Of a DNA stretch of 64,000 nt, positions 16,452 to 25,800 are shown one piece after another; position 1 is the stretch's first letter, and each line of letters begins with the position of its first letter. The stretch is from JAMQKA01 sp043951865 (GTDB taxonomy: Bacteria; Bacteroidota; Rhodothermia; Balneolales; Balneolaceae), in the NCBI RefSeq assembly GCF_043951865.1, contig NZ_JBINJF010000020.1, positions 37,575-101,574 on the forward strand, written 5' to 3'. The position numbers were made by a program, and so were the translations under genes. The notes below the pieces were generated by a model, which worked only from the letters and a program-made list of their open reading frames with translations, did not search any database and was not told the origin of the DNA.

Positions 16452-17036
16452 ATGAAGTTAACAGAAATAGTCAACATATCAACGGGATACTCCTTTCGGT
16501 CAAAGATTAACCATGACCCCGAGGGAGAAACCAAGGTAATCCAGATGAGCGATGTTGACAAATATCGCGGCATCATTCCGGAGGGGTTACAATCGATCAG
16601 TGGTTTTGAGCCGCGAAAGGATCGTTATTTTCTGGAACCAGGTGATGTGATCATGATCAGCAAGGGCTATAACATCAATGCGTTTATTGTACCACCTGGA
16701 TTGGGAAAGGTTGTTGCTGTTAATAGCTTCTTGGTAATGAAGGTGAAAACTTCTAAAATCCTTCCGGAATACTTGGCCTGGTTTCTAAATTCGAACCGAA
16801 CGCAACATTTTTTTCAAGCCGTGGCTGCGGGGACCAATATTCCTAACCTTTCCATAAGGGCACTGGAGGGACTAGACATCGATCCTCCACCCATTGAACG
16901 ACAAGTGAAATTAATTGAACTCGATCGTTTAAAGCGAAGAGAAATCTACTTACACCAACAAATTGCATCTAAAAAGGAACAGCTTGTTGACACCATGCTT
17001 CAGCAACAAGCCGACAAATGGAAATCCAATAATTAA
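16452..17036 (+). CDS. Half-size type I restriction specificity subunit (HsdS-like)
   Basis: A 194-residue protein with a single target-recognition domain followed by one conserved helical arm. It begins MKLTEIVNISTGYSFRSKI, carries VIQMSDVDKYRG and FLEPGDVIMISKG as TRDs do, then LPEYLAWFLNSN, GTNIPNLSIRALEGLDIDPP and the spacer helix ERQVKLIELDRLKRREIYL. A full HsdS has two such halves; single-TRD forms can dimerise to give a working specificity subunit. It is 17 bp upstream of hsdM and heads the operon. A separate full-length hsdS lies after hsdM, so the operon can offer two alternative specificities. Confidence 0.85.
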   Translation: MKLTEIVNISTGYSFRSKINHDPEGETKVIQMSDVDKYRGIIPEGLQSISGFEPRKDRYFLEPGDVIMISKGYNINAFIVPPGLGKVVAVNSFLVMKVKTSKILPEYLAWFLNSNRTQHFFQAVAAGTNIPNLSIRALEGLDIDPPPIERQVKLIELDRLKRREIYLHQQIASKKEQLVDTMLQQQADKWKSNN

Positions 17037-17053
17037 CTAAGACTAGCTATTAC

Positions 17054-18550
17054 ATGAGCAACAGTAAACCTACGCAACAGGAAATTAACCAAGCGCTCTG
17101 GTCGGCATGCGATACCTTTCGCGGTGTGGTCGATCCCGCGGAGTACAAAAACTACATCCTTGTATTTCTATTTCTGAAATACTTGAGTGACATCTGGAAA
17201 GATCACTATGAGAAGTATAAAGAGGAGTACGGGGATGACGAAGAACGCATTAAGCGTCGCATGGAGCGTGAGCGCTTTAAATTGCCGGAAGACTGTACGT
17301 TCGACTACCTGGTCAGACACCAAAACGATGAAGATATCGGTGATCAAATAAACAAGATCCTGCAGAAGATTGAGGAAGCCAACTACGAAAAGCTGGAAGG
17401 GGTATTCCGTAATGTTGACTTTAACTCGGAAGCCAACCTCGGCAAGACCAAAGATCGCAATCGTCGCCTGAAGAACCTGATCAATGATTTTGATAAACCG
17501 GAATTAAACTTTCGGCCTTCAGTTATTGGTACCGAAGATATTATTGGCAATGCCTATATGTTCTTAATCGAACGCTTTGCCTCTGATGCCGGAAAGAAAG
17601 GCGGGGAGTTTTATACGCCCAACCAGGTCTCCAAGCTGTTGGCTAAGCTACTGAATCCTCAGCCCGGTGATCGCATCTGTGATCCGGCGATTGGGTCGGG
17701 TTCGTTGGCAATAACAGTTGCTGAAGAGGTCGGAGATCGAGACTTCCGTATTTATGGACAGGAAAGTAACGGTAGCACGTGGGCACTGTGCAAGATGAAC
17801 ATGTTCCTGCACGGCATGGATGCGGCTGACATTCGGTGGTGCGATACCATTCAACGGCCGGAACTTACGGAAGGCGACGAGCTGATGAAGTTCGATATCG
17901 TAACCGCCAATCCACCTTTTAGCTTGAAGAAGTGGGGAAAGGAAGATGCCAAGGATGATCAGTACAAGCGATTCCATCGTGGAGTACCGCCCAAGAGTCG
18001 CGGTGACTATGCCTTTATCCAACACATGATTGAAGTGGCCTATGAGGATACTGGTAAGGTGGGCGTTATCGTACCTCATGGCGTGCTGTTTCGCAGTGGC
18101 TCAGAAGGAAAAATTCGCAAGCAACTTATACAGGAAAACCTACTGGAAGCGGTCGTTGGCCTACCTGAGAATCTCTTCTTTGGAACAGGCATTCCTGCAG
18201 CAATAATGATCTTTAACAAAGGCAAAGAGCATGAGAATGTACTTTTCATTGATGCCAGTGAGGAGTTCGAGAAAGGCACGAAACAGAATAAGCTCCGTGA
18301 ACAGGATATTGGAAAGATTGTCAAGACTTTTCAGGATTTTGAAGAGAAAGAAAAATTCTCATATGTAGCGGAGCCTCATGAGATCAAAGAGAATGATTAC
18401 AATCTTAATATCCCTCGTTATGTTGATACTTATGAACCTGAGTCGGAAGTAGATGTAACTGAGGTTCAGCGAGAAATTGAAGTATTAGAGCAAGAACTTC
18501 AGAAAGTACAGCAAAAAATGAATGTTTACCTTAAAGAGCTAGACCTATAG
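17054..18550 (+). CDS. hsdM: Type I restriction-modification N6-adenine methyltransferase subunit
   Basis: Methylates adenine in the target sequence set by HsdS and is required for cutting by HsdR. The 498-residue protein has the HsdM N-terminal helical domain (SACDTFRGVVDPAEYKNYIL), then the methyltransferase core: GEFYTPNQVSKLLAKLL, SAM motif I DPAIGSGSL at 210-218 and catalytic motif IV NPPF at 286-289 (VTANPPFSLKKWG). A C-terminal coiled coil (EVQREIEVLEQELQKV) is the HsdS contact region. Stop and the next start are 2 bp apart, so translation is coupled. Base composition is higher in GC than the hsdS, pycTM and pycC genes that follow. Confidence 0.96.
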   Translation: MSNSKPTQQEINQALWSACDTFRGVVDPAEYKNYILVFLFLKYLSDIWKDHYEKYKEEYGDDEERIKRRMERERFKLPEDCTFDYLVRHQNDEDIGDQINKILQKIEEANYEKLEGVFRNVDFNSEANLGKTKDRNRRLKNLINDFDKPELNFRPSVIGTEDIIGNAYMFLIERFASDAGKKGGEFYTPNQVSKLLAKLLNPQPGDRICDPAIGSGSLAITVAEEVGDRDFRIYGQESNGSTWALCKMNMFLHGMDAADIRWCDTIQRPELTEGDELMKFDIVTANPPFSLKKWGKEDAKDDQYKRFHRGVPPKSRGDYAFIQHMIEVAYEDTGKVGVIVPHGVLFRSGSEGKIRKQLIQENLLEAVVGLPENLFFGTGIPAAIMIFNKGKEHENVLFIDASEEFEKGTKQNKLREQDIGKIVKTFQDFEEKEKFSYVAEPHEIKENDYNLNIPRYVDTYEPESEVDVTEVQREIEVLEQELQKVQQKMNVYLKELDL

Positions 18551-18552
18551 TT

Positions 18553-19734
18553 ATGGATAACTGGGGAAAAACCGATTTAGGATCTGTCATCAAACTGGTA
18601 TCAGGAAGACACATCAAAAGTGCAAAGTGTAACAAGGCTGGCAATGGTTTAAAATATTTGACAGGCCCTACAGATTTTGTTGGAAATCAGATCCAAGCGA
18701 CAAAATTTACAGAAGAGCCAAAATCAGTAGCAGAACCGGGAGATATATTATTAACGGTAAAGGGATCTGGTGTTGGCAAACTTGCCTTTTCTGACGATAG
18801 ATATTGTATAAGCCGCCAATTAATGGCATTAAGACCAAAAAAAATTGAAACAGAATTTCTATTCTACTATTTACAAAACAATAGAGAATATTTTGAAAGG
18901 TATGCACGAGGTCTTATACCAGGCATTTCAAGAGATGAAGTAACAAACTTTGTAATCAAGATTCCGCCTAAGGAAGAAAGAAAACAAATAGTTGAAATAA
19001 TAAATGAATGGCAAAGAGGTATTCAAAAACTCAAAAAGCTCATCAAAACCAAAAAGCGCTACAAAAAAGGCCTGATGCAGCAGTTGTTGTCTGGGAAGAA
19101 GCGTTTCCCAGAGTTTGAGGACGAATCGTGGCAAGAAGTAGAACTTGGCAAAGTATTTCAAAGAGTAACCCAGAAGAATGAAGATGAAGAGGTTACAAAT
19201 GTCCTGACGATTTCAGCGCAAGATGGGCTAGTAAGTCAGACCGATTACTATGACAAATCGGTAGCAAGTAAAGATCTGTCAAGGTACATAGTACTTCAAG
19301 AAGGGGACCTCGCTTACAATAAGAGCTATTCAGACGGCTATCCTCTCGGTGCAATAAAGCGCCTCGAGGAGTATGAGAAAGGAGTATTATCCCCTCTATA
19401 TATCTGCTTTAGAATTGATTCTCCTAAACTGGATAGCGACTTTATGACCCACTTTTTTGAAAATGGTGGATTAGATCATGATATATATAAAATTGCTCGT
19501 GAAGGAGCCAGAAACCATGGTCTTTTAAATGTAAGTATTAAAGACTTCTTTAAAATCAGGTTTAAAGTTCCTCAAATCGAAGAGCAAAAAAAGATTGCAA
19601 AAGTTCTGAATAAAGCTAAAAAAGAGATTGAGTTACTTGAGGAAGAACTGGACGCAGTAAAAAAACAGAAAAAAGGGCTTATGCAACAATTATTAACTGG
19701 CAAAACTAGGGTTACAAATGGCACAAGACCTTAA
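18553..19734 (+). CDS. hsdS: Type I restriction specificity subunit, full length
   Basis: Sets the bipartite DNA target for HsdM and HsdR. 393 residues: TRD1 (about 1-140), conserved arm (about 141-190), TRD2 (about 191-345), second arm to the end. The two arms end in the near-identical repeats KGLMQQLLSGK (172-182) and KGLMQQLLTGK (374-384), as expected of the pseudo-twofold HsdS. The TRDs are unlike that of the short subunit at 16452. The DNA is AT-rich, especially the first half, unlike hsdM. The last 17 bp overlap the start of pycTM, so the Pycsar pair is transcribed, and perhaps translated, with the restriction genes. Confidence 0.95.
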   Translation: MDNWGKTDLGSVIKLVSGRHIKSAKCNKAGNGLKYLTGPTDFVGNQIQATKFTEEPKSVAEPGDILLTVKGSGVGKLAFSDDRYCISRQLMALRPKKIETEFLFYYLQNNREYFERYARGLIPGISRDEVTNFVIKIPPKEERKQIVEIINEWQRGIQKLKKLIKTKKRYKKGLMQQLLSGKKRFPEFEDESWQEVELGKVFQRVTQKNEDEEVTNVLTISAQDGLVSQTDYYDKSVASKDLSRYIVLQEGDLAYNKSYSDGYPLGAIKRLEEYEKGVLSPLYICFRIDSPKLDSDFMTHFFENGGLDHDIYKIAREGARNHGLLNVSIKDFFKIRFKVPQIEEQKKIAKVLNKAKKEIELLEEELDAVKKQKKGLMQQLLTGKTRVTNGTRP

Positions 19735-20251
19735 ATCACATTCAGACTCATTGAAATTCATTATTAACAGATATGATTCTTATTACAGTGGTATAAACTT
19801 CAAGGCACGATTTTACACCGGACTAGCTACATTTATCATAACGGCATTCATTTATAAGGTAGAGTATTTGACAAACAGTATAAGTATTAAGTGTTGGCTT
19901 TATATACAGTACGGGCTTATTTCGGTAACTTTAGCACTGTGTTTTTTTATACTCTTTAAACTTACTTCTTCTGTTATGCCCTATCTAGAGATAGGAAAAG
20001 AAAATGGTATAAAAGATCACTCCTTAATCTTCTTTGAAGAAGTTGCAGACTATCAAAGTGCAAAACAATACAAGGAGGCTCTTTCAAAAGATGAATACGA
20101 TATAAACACAGACTTAGCGAATCAGGCATATTTGTTAGCACAAGGGTTGAGCAAAAAATTTAAAAAACTAAAACACGCAACACATGCTTTATATGCCACA
20201 GGGGTTACTGTCATATTAGTATTAATCATTAAACTAATCAGCTTGTCATGA
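19718..20251 (+). CDS. pycTM: Pycsar membrane effector PycTM (DUF5706-type)
   Basis: Membrane effector of the Pycsar anti-phage system: it binds a cyclic pyrimidine mononucleotide and damages the inner membrane to abort infection. 177 residues with two membrane segments (about 32-50 and 60-81), a cytosolic helical part, and a third membrane segment (158-176). Matches to the PycTM/DUF5706 family include INRYDSYYSGINFKARF at the start, SLIFFEEVADYQSAKQYKEAL at 102-121, and DLANQAYLLAQGLSKKFKKL before the last segment. The start ATG overlaps hsdS by 17 bp, and its stop overlaps the cyclase start by 4 bp, so hsdS-pycTM-pycC are coupled. Effector precedes cyclase here. Assignment is from recognised pattern, not a search. 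Confidence 0.85.
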   Translation: MAQDLKSHSDSLKFIINRYDSYYSGINFKARFYTGLATFIITAFIYKVEYLTNSISIKCWLYIQYGLISVTLALCFFILFKLTSSVMPYLEIGKENGIKDHSLIFFEEVADYQSAKQYKEALSKDEYDINTDLANQAYLLAQGLSKKFKKLKHATHALYATGVTVILVLIIKLISLS

Positions 20252-21564
20252 GTGAGAATATTTTCCAGGATTATACCGATCCATTATCAAGAGTTATTAA
20301 TAAGCAAGAGGGGTACAAAGATGAGTTAAATGAATACCGTAATTACAACTCTCTTTTTGAGTCCGGCACTTTTACAACATTAAAAGAGGCACAAAATATC
20401 CCTAAAGAGATTGATGGGCCGAAACAGGTAGCAACCCTAGATTTTAAAAGACTGGAAGAACTGTTTGGTCATAATCCAAATTCACTTCCAACTATAACAA
20501 TTGGCCCCCACCCCGATTTCGAAAATATAGATCACAGTGAGCAGATACATCATCATTGTGTTTCAGTTTTCATCGATATCAAAGGCTCAACTAACCTTAT
20601 AAAGAAGTATAATCTTGAAGAAATAAGATTTATAAAAGATAATGTTCTTACGTTATGTATATATCTCGCACATTTTTTTGGCGGCCATGTACACCGTTTA
20701 CAAGGTGATGGTATCTTTTTGCAGTTTGTGAGAAGGGAAGGACATCCCAACAACGATATCATAAATGCTCTTAATGCAAGTTCATTAATCACTTTTTTTA
20801 TTCAAAGCTTGCTAGCTGAAATATTTGAAGACCAAGGTATCGATCCTCTTAAAGTGCGTACTGGTGTGGATTATGGACCTGCTGAAGATGTTCTCTGGTC
20901 CCATTATGGCATTCCAGGATGTAGCGAATTAACTACTACCAGTCTTCACACGGATTTGGCGGCTAAGCTTCAAGCGAATGCTGCACCAAATAGCATCATG
21001 TTAGGTGATAATATAGTTTCGAAGCTAGACCTGGCAGATAATTTTTGGGATTATATTACTAAGTCTGGTAGTGATGATATTGACTACTATGTATTTCGAG
21101 GTGGGGATATTAACTATAATCAGTATGAGTTTGATTGGCAAAAATACCTACAGACTTTTGATTTCTTAGAGAAAGATTATGCAGAAGGGAAAATCATCTT
21201 TGATAAGCCTGACTATCGTTTGAAATGTTCTATATCTAAAGATGAAAGTTATCAGGAAAACTATTATCAAAATTTATACTCTCTTCCGAAAGAGACTAAT
21301 ATTAAATACACAATTTATGCAGAAAAATATGATAGATCTCTTAGGAAACAAGAATTCAAAAGTATAAAGTGGGAGGCCCATAACACAGGAACCGAGGCTG
21401 AGGACGCAGAACAATTAGAACATGATTTTGGTGGGAATTTTGATAACAAATTGTTTTGCAAAACATCAGCAAAATATCTTGGACATCATCAAGCTAAATG
21501 TAAATTATCCGCTGGCCCCCATTCCCCTACTAAGACATTGTCTTTTCCAATATTTGTTCAATAG
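20248..21564 (+). CDS. pycC: Pycsar uridylate/cytidylate cyclase PycC
   Basis: Class III nucleotide cyclase that on phage infection makes cCMP or cUMP to activate the neighbouring effector. In the 438-residue protein the cyclase domain spans about 100-285: metal-binding D110 in VFIDIKGSTNL and D154 in RLQGDGIFLQF, then VRTGVDYG (203-210) and the TSLHTDLAAKLQ helix (231-242) found in PycC-type enzymes. Residues about 372-425 (IKWEAHNTGTEAEDAEQL ... YLGHHQAKCKL) look like the AGS-C sensor domain that accompanies many defence cyclases. Standing next to a DUF5706 effector with a 4-bp overlap makes the Pycsar call strong. Which base is used cannot be read by eye. DNA is AT-rich compared with hsdM and fic. 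Confidence 0.88.
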   Translation: MSENIFQDYTDPLSRVINKQEGYKDELNEYRNYNSLFESGTFTTLKEAQNIPKEIDGPKQVATLDFKRLEELFGHNPNSLPTITIGPHPDFENIDHSEQIHHHCVSVFIDIKGSTNLIKKYNLEEIRFIKDNVLTLCIYLAHFFGGHVHRLQGDGIFLQFVRREGHPNNDIINALNASSLITFFIQSLLAEIFEDQGIDPLKVRTGVDYGPAEDVLWSHYGIPGCSELTTTSLHTDLAAKLQANAAPNSIMLGDNIVSKLDLADNFWDYITKSGSDDIDYYVFRGGDINYNQYEFDWQKYLQTFDFLEKDYAEGKIIFDKPDYRLKCSISKDESYQENYYQNLYSLPKETNIKYTIYAEKYDRSLRKQEFKSIKWEAHNTGTEAEDAEQLEHDFGGNFDNKLFCKTSAKYLGHHQAKCKLSAGPHSPTKTLSFPIFVQ

Positions 21565-21583
21565 TAATTAATAATCTTTATTC

Positions 21584-22726
21584 ATGGCCACCGATCCCAC
21601 AAAACTCGAAAGTTTTGACTCTGGCACCTTCAAAGAGCAATACGAGTACGAAAGCTTTTCTCCCAATCCGATTAATCACACCTGGACCTGGGATGATGCA
21701 AAGGTCAATACCATGCTGGAGACGGCGACCCGAAAGCTCGGAGAACTGAATGCCTTCTCATTGATTGTACCGGATGTGGATACGTTCATCCGCATGCACG
21801 TGGTAAAAGAGGCCAACACCTCCAGCCGTATTGAGGGCACGCAAACCAATATGGATGAGGCCCTGCTCAAAGAAGAAGATGTGGCCCCGCAAAAACGTGA
21901 CGATTGGCAGGAGGTCCAAAACTACGTAGAGGCCATGAACACCGCCATCGAAGAATTGGAGGAGCTGCCACTATCTACCCGTCTGCTTCGCAATACACAT
22001 GCAACTTTGATGCAAGGGGTTCGCGGAGAACACAAACTACCCGGCCAGTTCAGGGACAGCCAAAACTGGATCGGGGGCAGCAGCCTAAACGATGCTATCT
22101 ATATTCCGCCTCATCAAAACGAAGTGCCGGACCTGATGAGCGACCTCGAAAAAATTTTATACAACGATTCCGTACCACATCTGATTCGCATTGCCATTGC
22201 CCATTACCAGTTCGAAACCATTCACCCTTTTCTGGATGGCAATGGGCGAATAGGCCGCCTGATGATCACACTGTATTTCGTAAGTACCGGCTTGCTTAAT
22301 AAGCCTACCCTGTACCTGTCGGATTTCTTTGAGCGTAACAAAGCAGCTTACTACGATGCGCTCATGTACGTACGGACCAACAACAATATGCTGCACTGGG
22401 TAAAGTTTTTCTTAAATGCCGTCATTGAAACTGCCGAGAAAGGGAAGCAGACCTTTAATCAAATCCTGGAGTTGCGAAACGATATTAACGGCAAGCTGCT
22501 CAGCCTTGGCCAAAGAGCTGAAAATGGCAACAAGTTGATTAACTATCTATTTCAGCAGCCTTTTGTAAATGTTAATGAAGTCAGTGAATACCTTGACGTG
22601 TCAACCCCAACGGCCAATAGGCTGATCAATGATTTTGAGGAGTTGGGACTTCTGAAAGAAACAACGGGGTATGAACGCAACCGCATCTTCTTTTTTGATC
22701 GATACTATAACATATTCCGCGAATAA
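21584..22726 (+). CDS. Fic-domain protein (AMP-transferase type) with N-terminal inhibitory motif and C-terminal winged helix
   Basis: Fic proteins transfer AMP or another nucleotide part onto target hydroxyls. The 380-residue protein carries the core motif HPFLDGNGRIGR at 214-225 with catalytic H214, and an N-terminal self-inhibition motif SSRIEGT at 80-86, whose glutamate blocks productive ATP binding. Residues about 317-375 form a winged helix (LDVSTPTANRLINDFEELGLL) typical of Fic proteins that bind DNA. It sits 20 bp after pycC and directly before hsdR within the type I operon. Three phased TTAACTA sites follow its stop codon and are candidates for binding by this wing. Fic genes do occur inside hsd operons; their role there is unsettled. 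Confidence 0.92.
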   Translation: MATDPTKLESFDSGTFKEQYEYESFSPNPINHTWTWDDAKVNTMLETATRKLGELNAFSLIVPDVDTFIRMHVVKEANTSSRIEGTQTNMDEALLKEEDVAPQKRDDWQEVQNYVEAMNTAIEELEELPLSTRLLRNTHATLMQGVRGEHKLPGQFRDSQNWIGGSSLNDAIYIPPHQNEVPDLMSDLEKILYNDSVPHLIRIAIAHYQFETIHPFLDGNGRIGRLMITLYFVSTGLLNKPTLYLSDFFERNKAAYYDALMYVRTNNNMLHWVKFFLNAVIETAEKGKQTFNQILELRNDINGKLLSLGQRAENGNKLINYLFQQPFVNVNEVSEYLDVSTPTANRLINDFEELGLLKETTGYERNRIFFFDRYYNIFRE

Positions 22727-22727
22727 T

Positions 22728-22831
22728 TTAACTATAGATATTTATAGTTAAGATTTTTGCAAAATATTTAACTAAGAAAATTTATAATAAAATTTTAGCC
22801 GTGATATTTAACTAAGAAAAATTGTAGTTAA
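22728..22831. promoter_or_regulatory. Three TTAACTA sites phased at 40 bp, two of them 24-bp palindromes, before hsdR
   Basis: Site 1 at 22728-22751: TTAACTATA, 6 bp, TATAGTTAA. Site 3 at 22808-22831: TTAACTA, 10 bp, TAGTTAA. Site 2 begins at 22768 with TTAACTAAGAAAA and lacks a clear right arm. Starts are 22728, 22768 and 22808, exactly 40 bp apart, about four helical turns. The array fills the fic-hsdR gap and ends 27 bp before the hsdR ATG. A dimeric regulator binding cooperatively on one DNA face is the natural reading; the Fic winged helix is the nearest candidate. Confidence 0.7.
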
Positions 22832-22858
22832 GATTCGGATCCAATTTGAAACCATGTT

Positions 22859-25800
22859 ATGGCACATTCTCCCTCATATTTAGAAGATGCTGATTCCCAG
22901 ATACCGGCGCTGCGTATGTTGCAGGCCATGGGATACAACTATCTGTCACCGGAGCAAGCCTTAGAACTGCGTGATGGACTACTTTCGAAGTTTGTGTTGG
23001 AAGAGGTCTTGGTTGACCAGTTGAGAGAACTGAATGAGATTGAATACAAGGGGGAAACCTACGATTTCCCGGATAACACCTTTGAAAGAGCAAGCCGGGA
23101 CTTGCAGCAGGTTTTGGACGAGGGACTGGTCAATACCAATGAAGCGATTTACGATCTGCTGACCCTGGGCAAGAGCTATGAACAAATCATTCAGGGAGAC
23201 AAAAAGAGCTTCCCATTTAAATATGTCGACTGGGAAAATCCTGAGAATAACGTCTATCATGTGACTGATGAGTTTGAAATCAAAGGCAAACATAAAACTC
23301 GTCGTATAGACATTGTATTGTTTGTTAACGGTATTCCCTTTTGTGCTATTGAATGCAAGCGAAGAGATAAAAAAGATGCTGTGAGTGATGCTATTTCACA
23401 GCATATACGCAATCAAAAGCCGGAAGAAGTGCCCGCCTTTTTCCATTATACTCAGCTGCTTGTGGCCACCAGCGTGAATGAGCTTTCCTATGCAGCCACA
23501 GGGACATCCAAACCGTTCTGGTCCATCTGGCGTGAAGAAGATGAGGAGGTAGAAAAGGTCAAGGGCCTGACCAGCAAACCAGATGATAAAGAGAATTGGA
23601 AAAACAGGCTGCAAAAGCATTACGAAACAGATCCAAAAGAAACCGAAGATCCCCGTGAGCCCACCCTACAGGACAAGAACCTGTACAATCTTTGCCGCCC
23701 AGAAAGGCTATTAGAGCTCACACGTAAGTTTACGGTATTTGACAATAACGTACGGAAGGTCGCCCGGTATCAGCAGTATTTTGGGGTCAAGCGGATGATG
23801 AGTCGTATTCGTCAAAAGGATGACGAAGGTCGGCGTGAAGGTGGGGTTATCTGGCATACCCAGGGCAGCGGTAAGTCCATCACCATGATCATGATGTCCA
23901 AGAACCTGACGCTGGCAGATGACCTGGATAATCATCGCATTATCCTGGTTACCGACCGTACGGACCTGGACGAACAGCTTACCAATACCTTTAAAAGCTG
24001 TGGGAAAGAGATTACCCGGGCCAAAACTGGCAAACATCTGGGCAAACTTGTAGAGGATCGGGGCAAGCAGAATATCTCCACGATCATCAACAAGTTTGAT
24101 GCTGCATTAAACCAGAGGACGTTCAAAAACGAGTCCAAGAATATCTTTGTCTTGGTCGATGAGTCCCACCGTACCCAATACGGGCTGATGCACGCCAAGA
24201 TGAAAAAAGTATTGCCCAATGCTTGCTACATCGGCTTCACCGGCACGCCACTGACTAAAAACGAGAAGAATACTGCTCGTAAGTTTGGCGGCATCATTGA
24301 TTCCTACACCATGGATCAGGCGGTGGAAGATGGAGCTGTGGTACCTATAATTTATGAAGGGAGGGCAGCTATCCTCGATACCTGGAAAGAGAAACTCGAC
24401 CGGGGTTTTGAAAGGGATATGGAGGGCATGACTAACGAGCAAAAGGTGGAGTATAAAAACCGTTTTTCTACCTTAAATAAACTGCTAACCGCCCAGCATG
24501 TTATTGAAGAAATAGCCAATGACATTACCCAGCATTATCAAAAACTATATCAGGGTACAAAATATAAAGCACAACTGGCGGTACCTGATCGAAGGACCGC
24601 TGTTAAATACTATCGATACTTTAAAGAGCGTGGGCAAATTAATGCCGAGTTGGTAATATCTCCACCCGATACCCGAGTCGGCAATGATGATATTTATGAC
24701 GATCCGAATGACGAGGTGCAAGTCTTCTGGCAAAATATGATGGATCGTTTTCAAAATAAGGATGACTATGAGAAAAGCCTTGTTAACCTCTTCAAATCGG
24801 ATGGTGAGGAGGTTGAGCTGCTAATTGTGGTGTATAAGCTGCTCACCGGCTTTGATGCCCCACGCAATACGGTATTATACATGGCGCGGTATCTCGAAGA
24901 GCACAATCTATTGCAGGCCATTGCACGGGTTAATCGTTTGTTTGAGGGTAAAGATTTTGGGTATGTCCTTGATTACAGAGGAATACTCGGCACCTTAAAT
25001 GATGCATTAAATACTTATCAGGCGTTAGACAGCTTTGAGCAGGAAGACTTGCAGGGAGCTGTAACCCCTATACAAGACATTATTGATAAATTGCCCCAAT
25101 TGTATAGCGAACTGTGGGGTGTGTTTAAAGAGTGTGAAAACACAGATGACAAAGAGGCCTTAGAACAATTTTTACGCCCCCAAGATCGACGAGATACCTT
25201 TTATGAGAAGTTATCTAACTTTGCGCGAACCCTGCAGGCGGCCTTTTCTGCCAATCGATTATTTGATCATATCGACGAGGAGACTATAAATAAGTACAAA
25301 CAAGATCTAAAGTTTTTCGAGGATTTACGGCGGTCTGTGCGTCTTCGTTATTCCGAATCTATCGATCACCGTGAGTATGAAGACCGCGTCCAGAAATTGT
25401 TAGACTCTTACGTGGGGACCGAAGGCATCGAGCAGATCATTGAGCCGGTTAATATTTTCAGCAAAGACTTTTCTGATGAACAGCTGGATAAAGAACAGAA
25501 AACAGACGCTTCCAAAGCTGACCGGATTGCCAGCAACACCAAGAAGGTGATTACGGAGAAAATGGATGAAGATCCGGCCCTGTATCGTAAATTCTCAGAT
25601 ATGATACATGAGACGATTCAGAAGTTCCTGGATGAGCGCATTTCGGAGAAAGAGTACCTGGAAAAGATGAAGGAGATTAAAAAGGGTGTCCAGGAAGGAA
25701 CCATGGGTAATACCCCTTCAAAACTCAGAGATAAACCACAGGCGCGTTCTTTTTATAACACAGTGAAGGATGAGTTTGACAGCTATATAACAAATGCCAA

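Noticed and set aside
22728..22831. CRISPR-like array from the 40-bp spacing
   Set aside because: Only three units, repeats are short palindromes with differing centres, and no spacer-like unique segments or cas genes exist.
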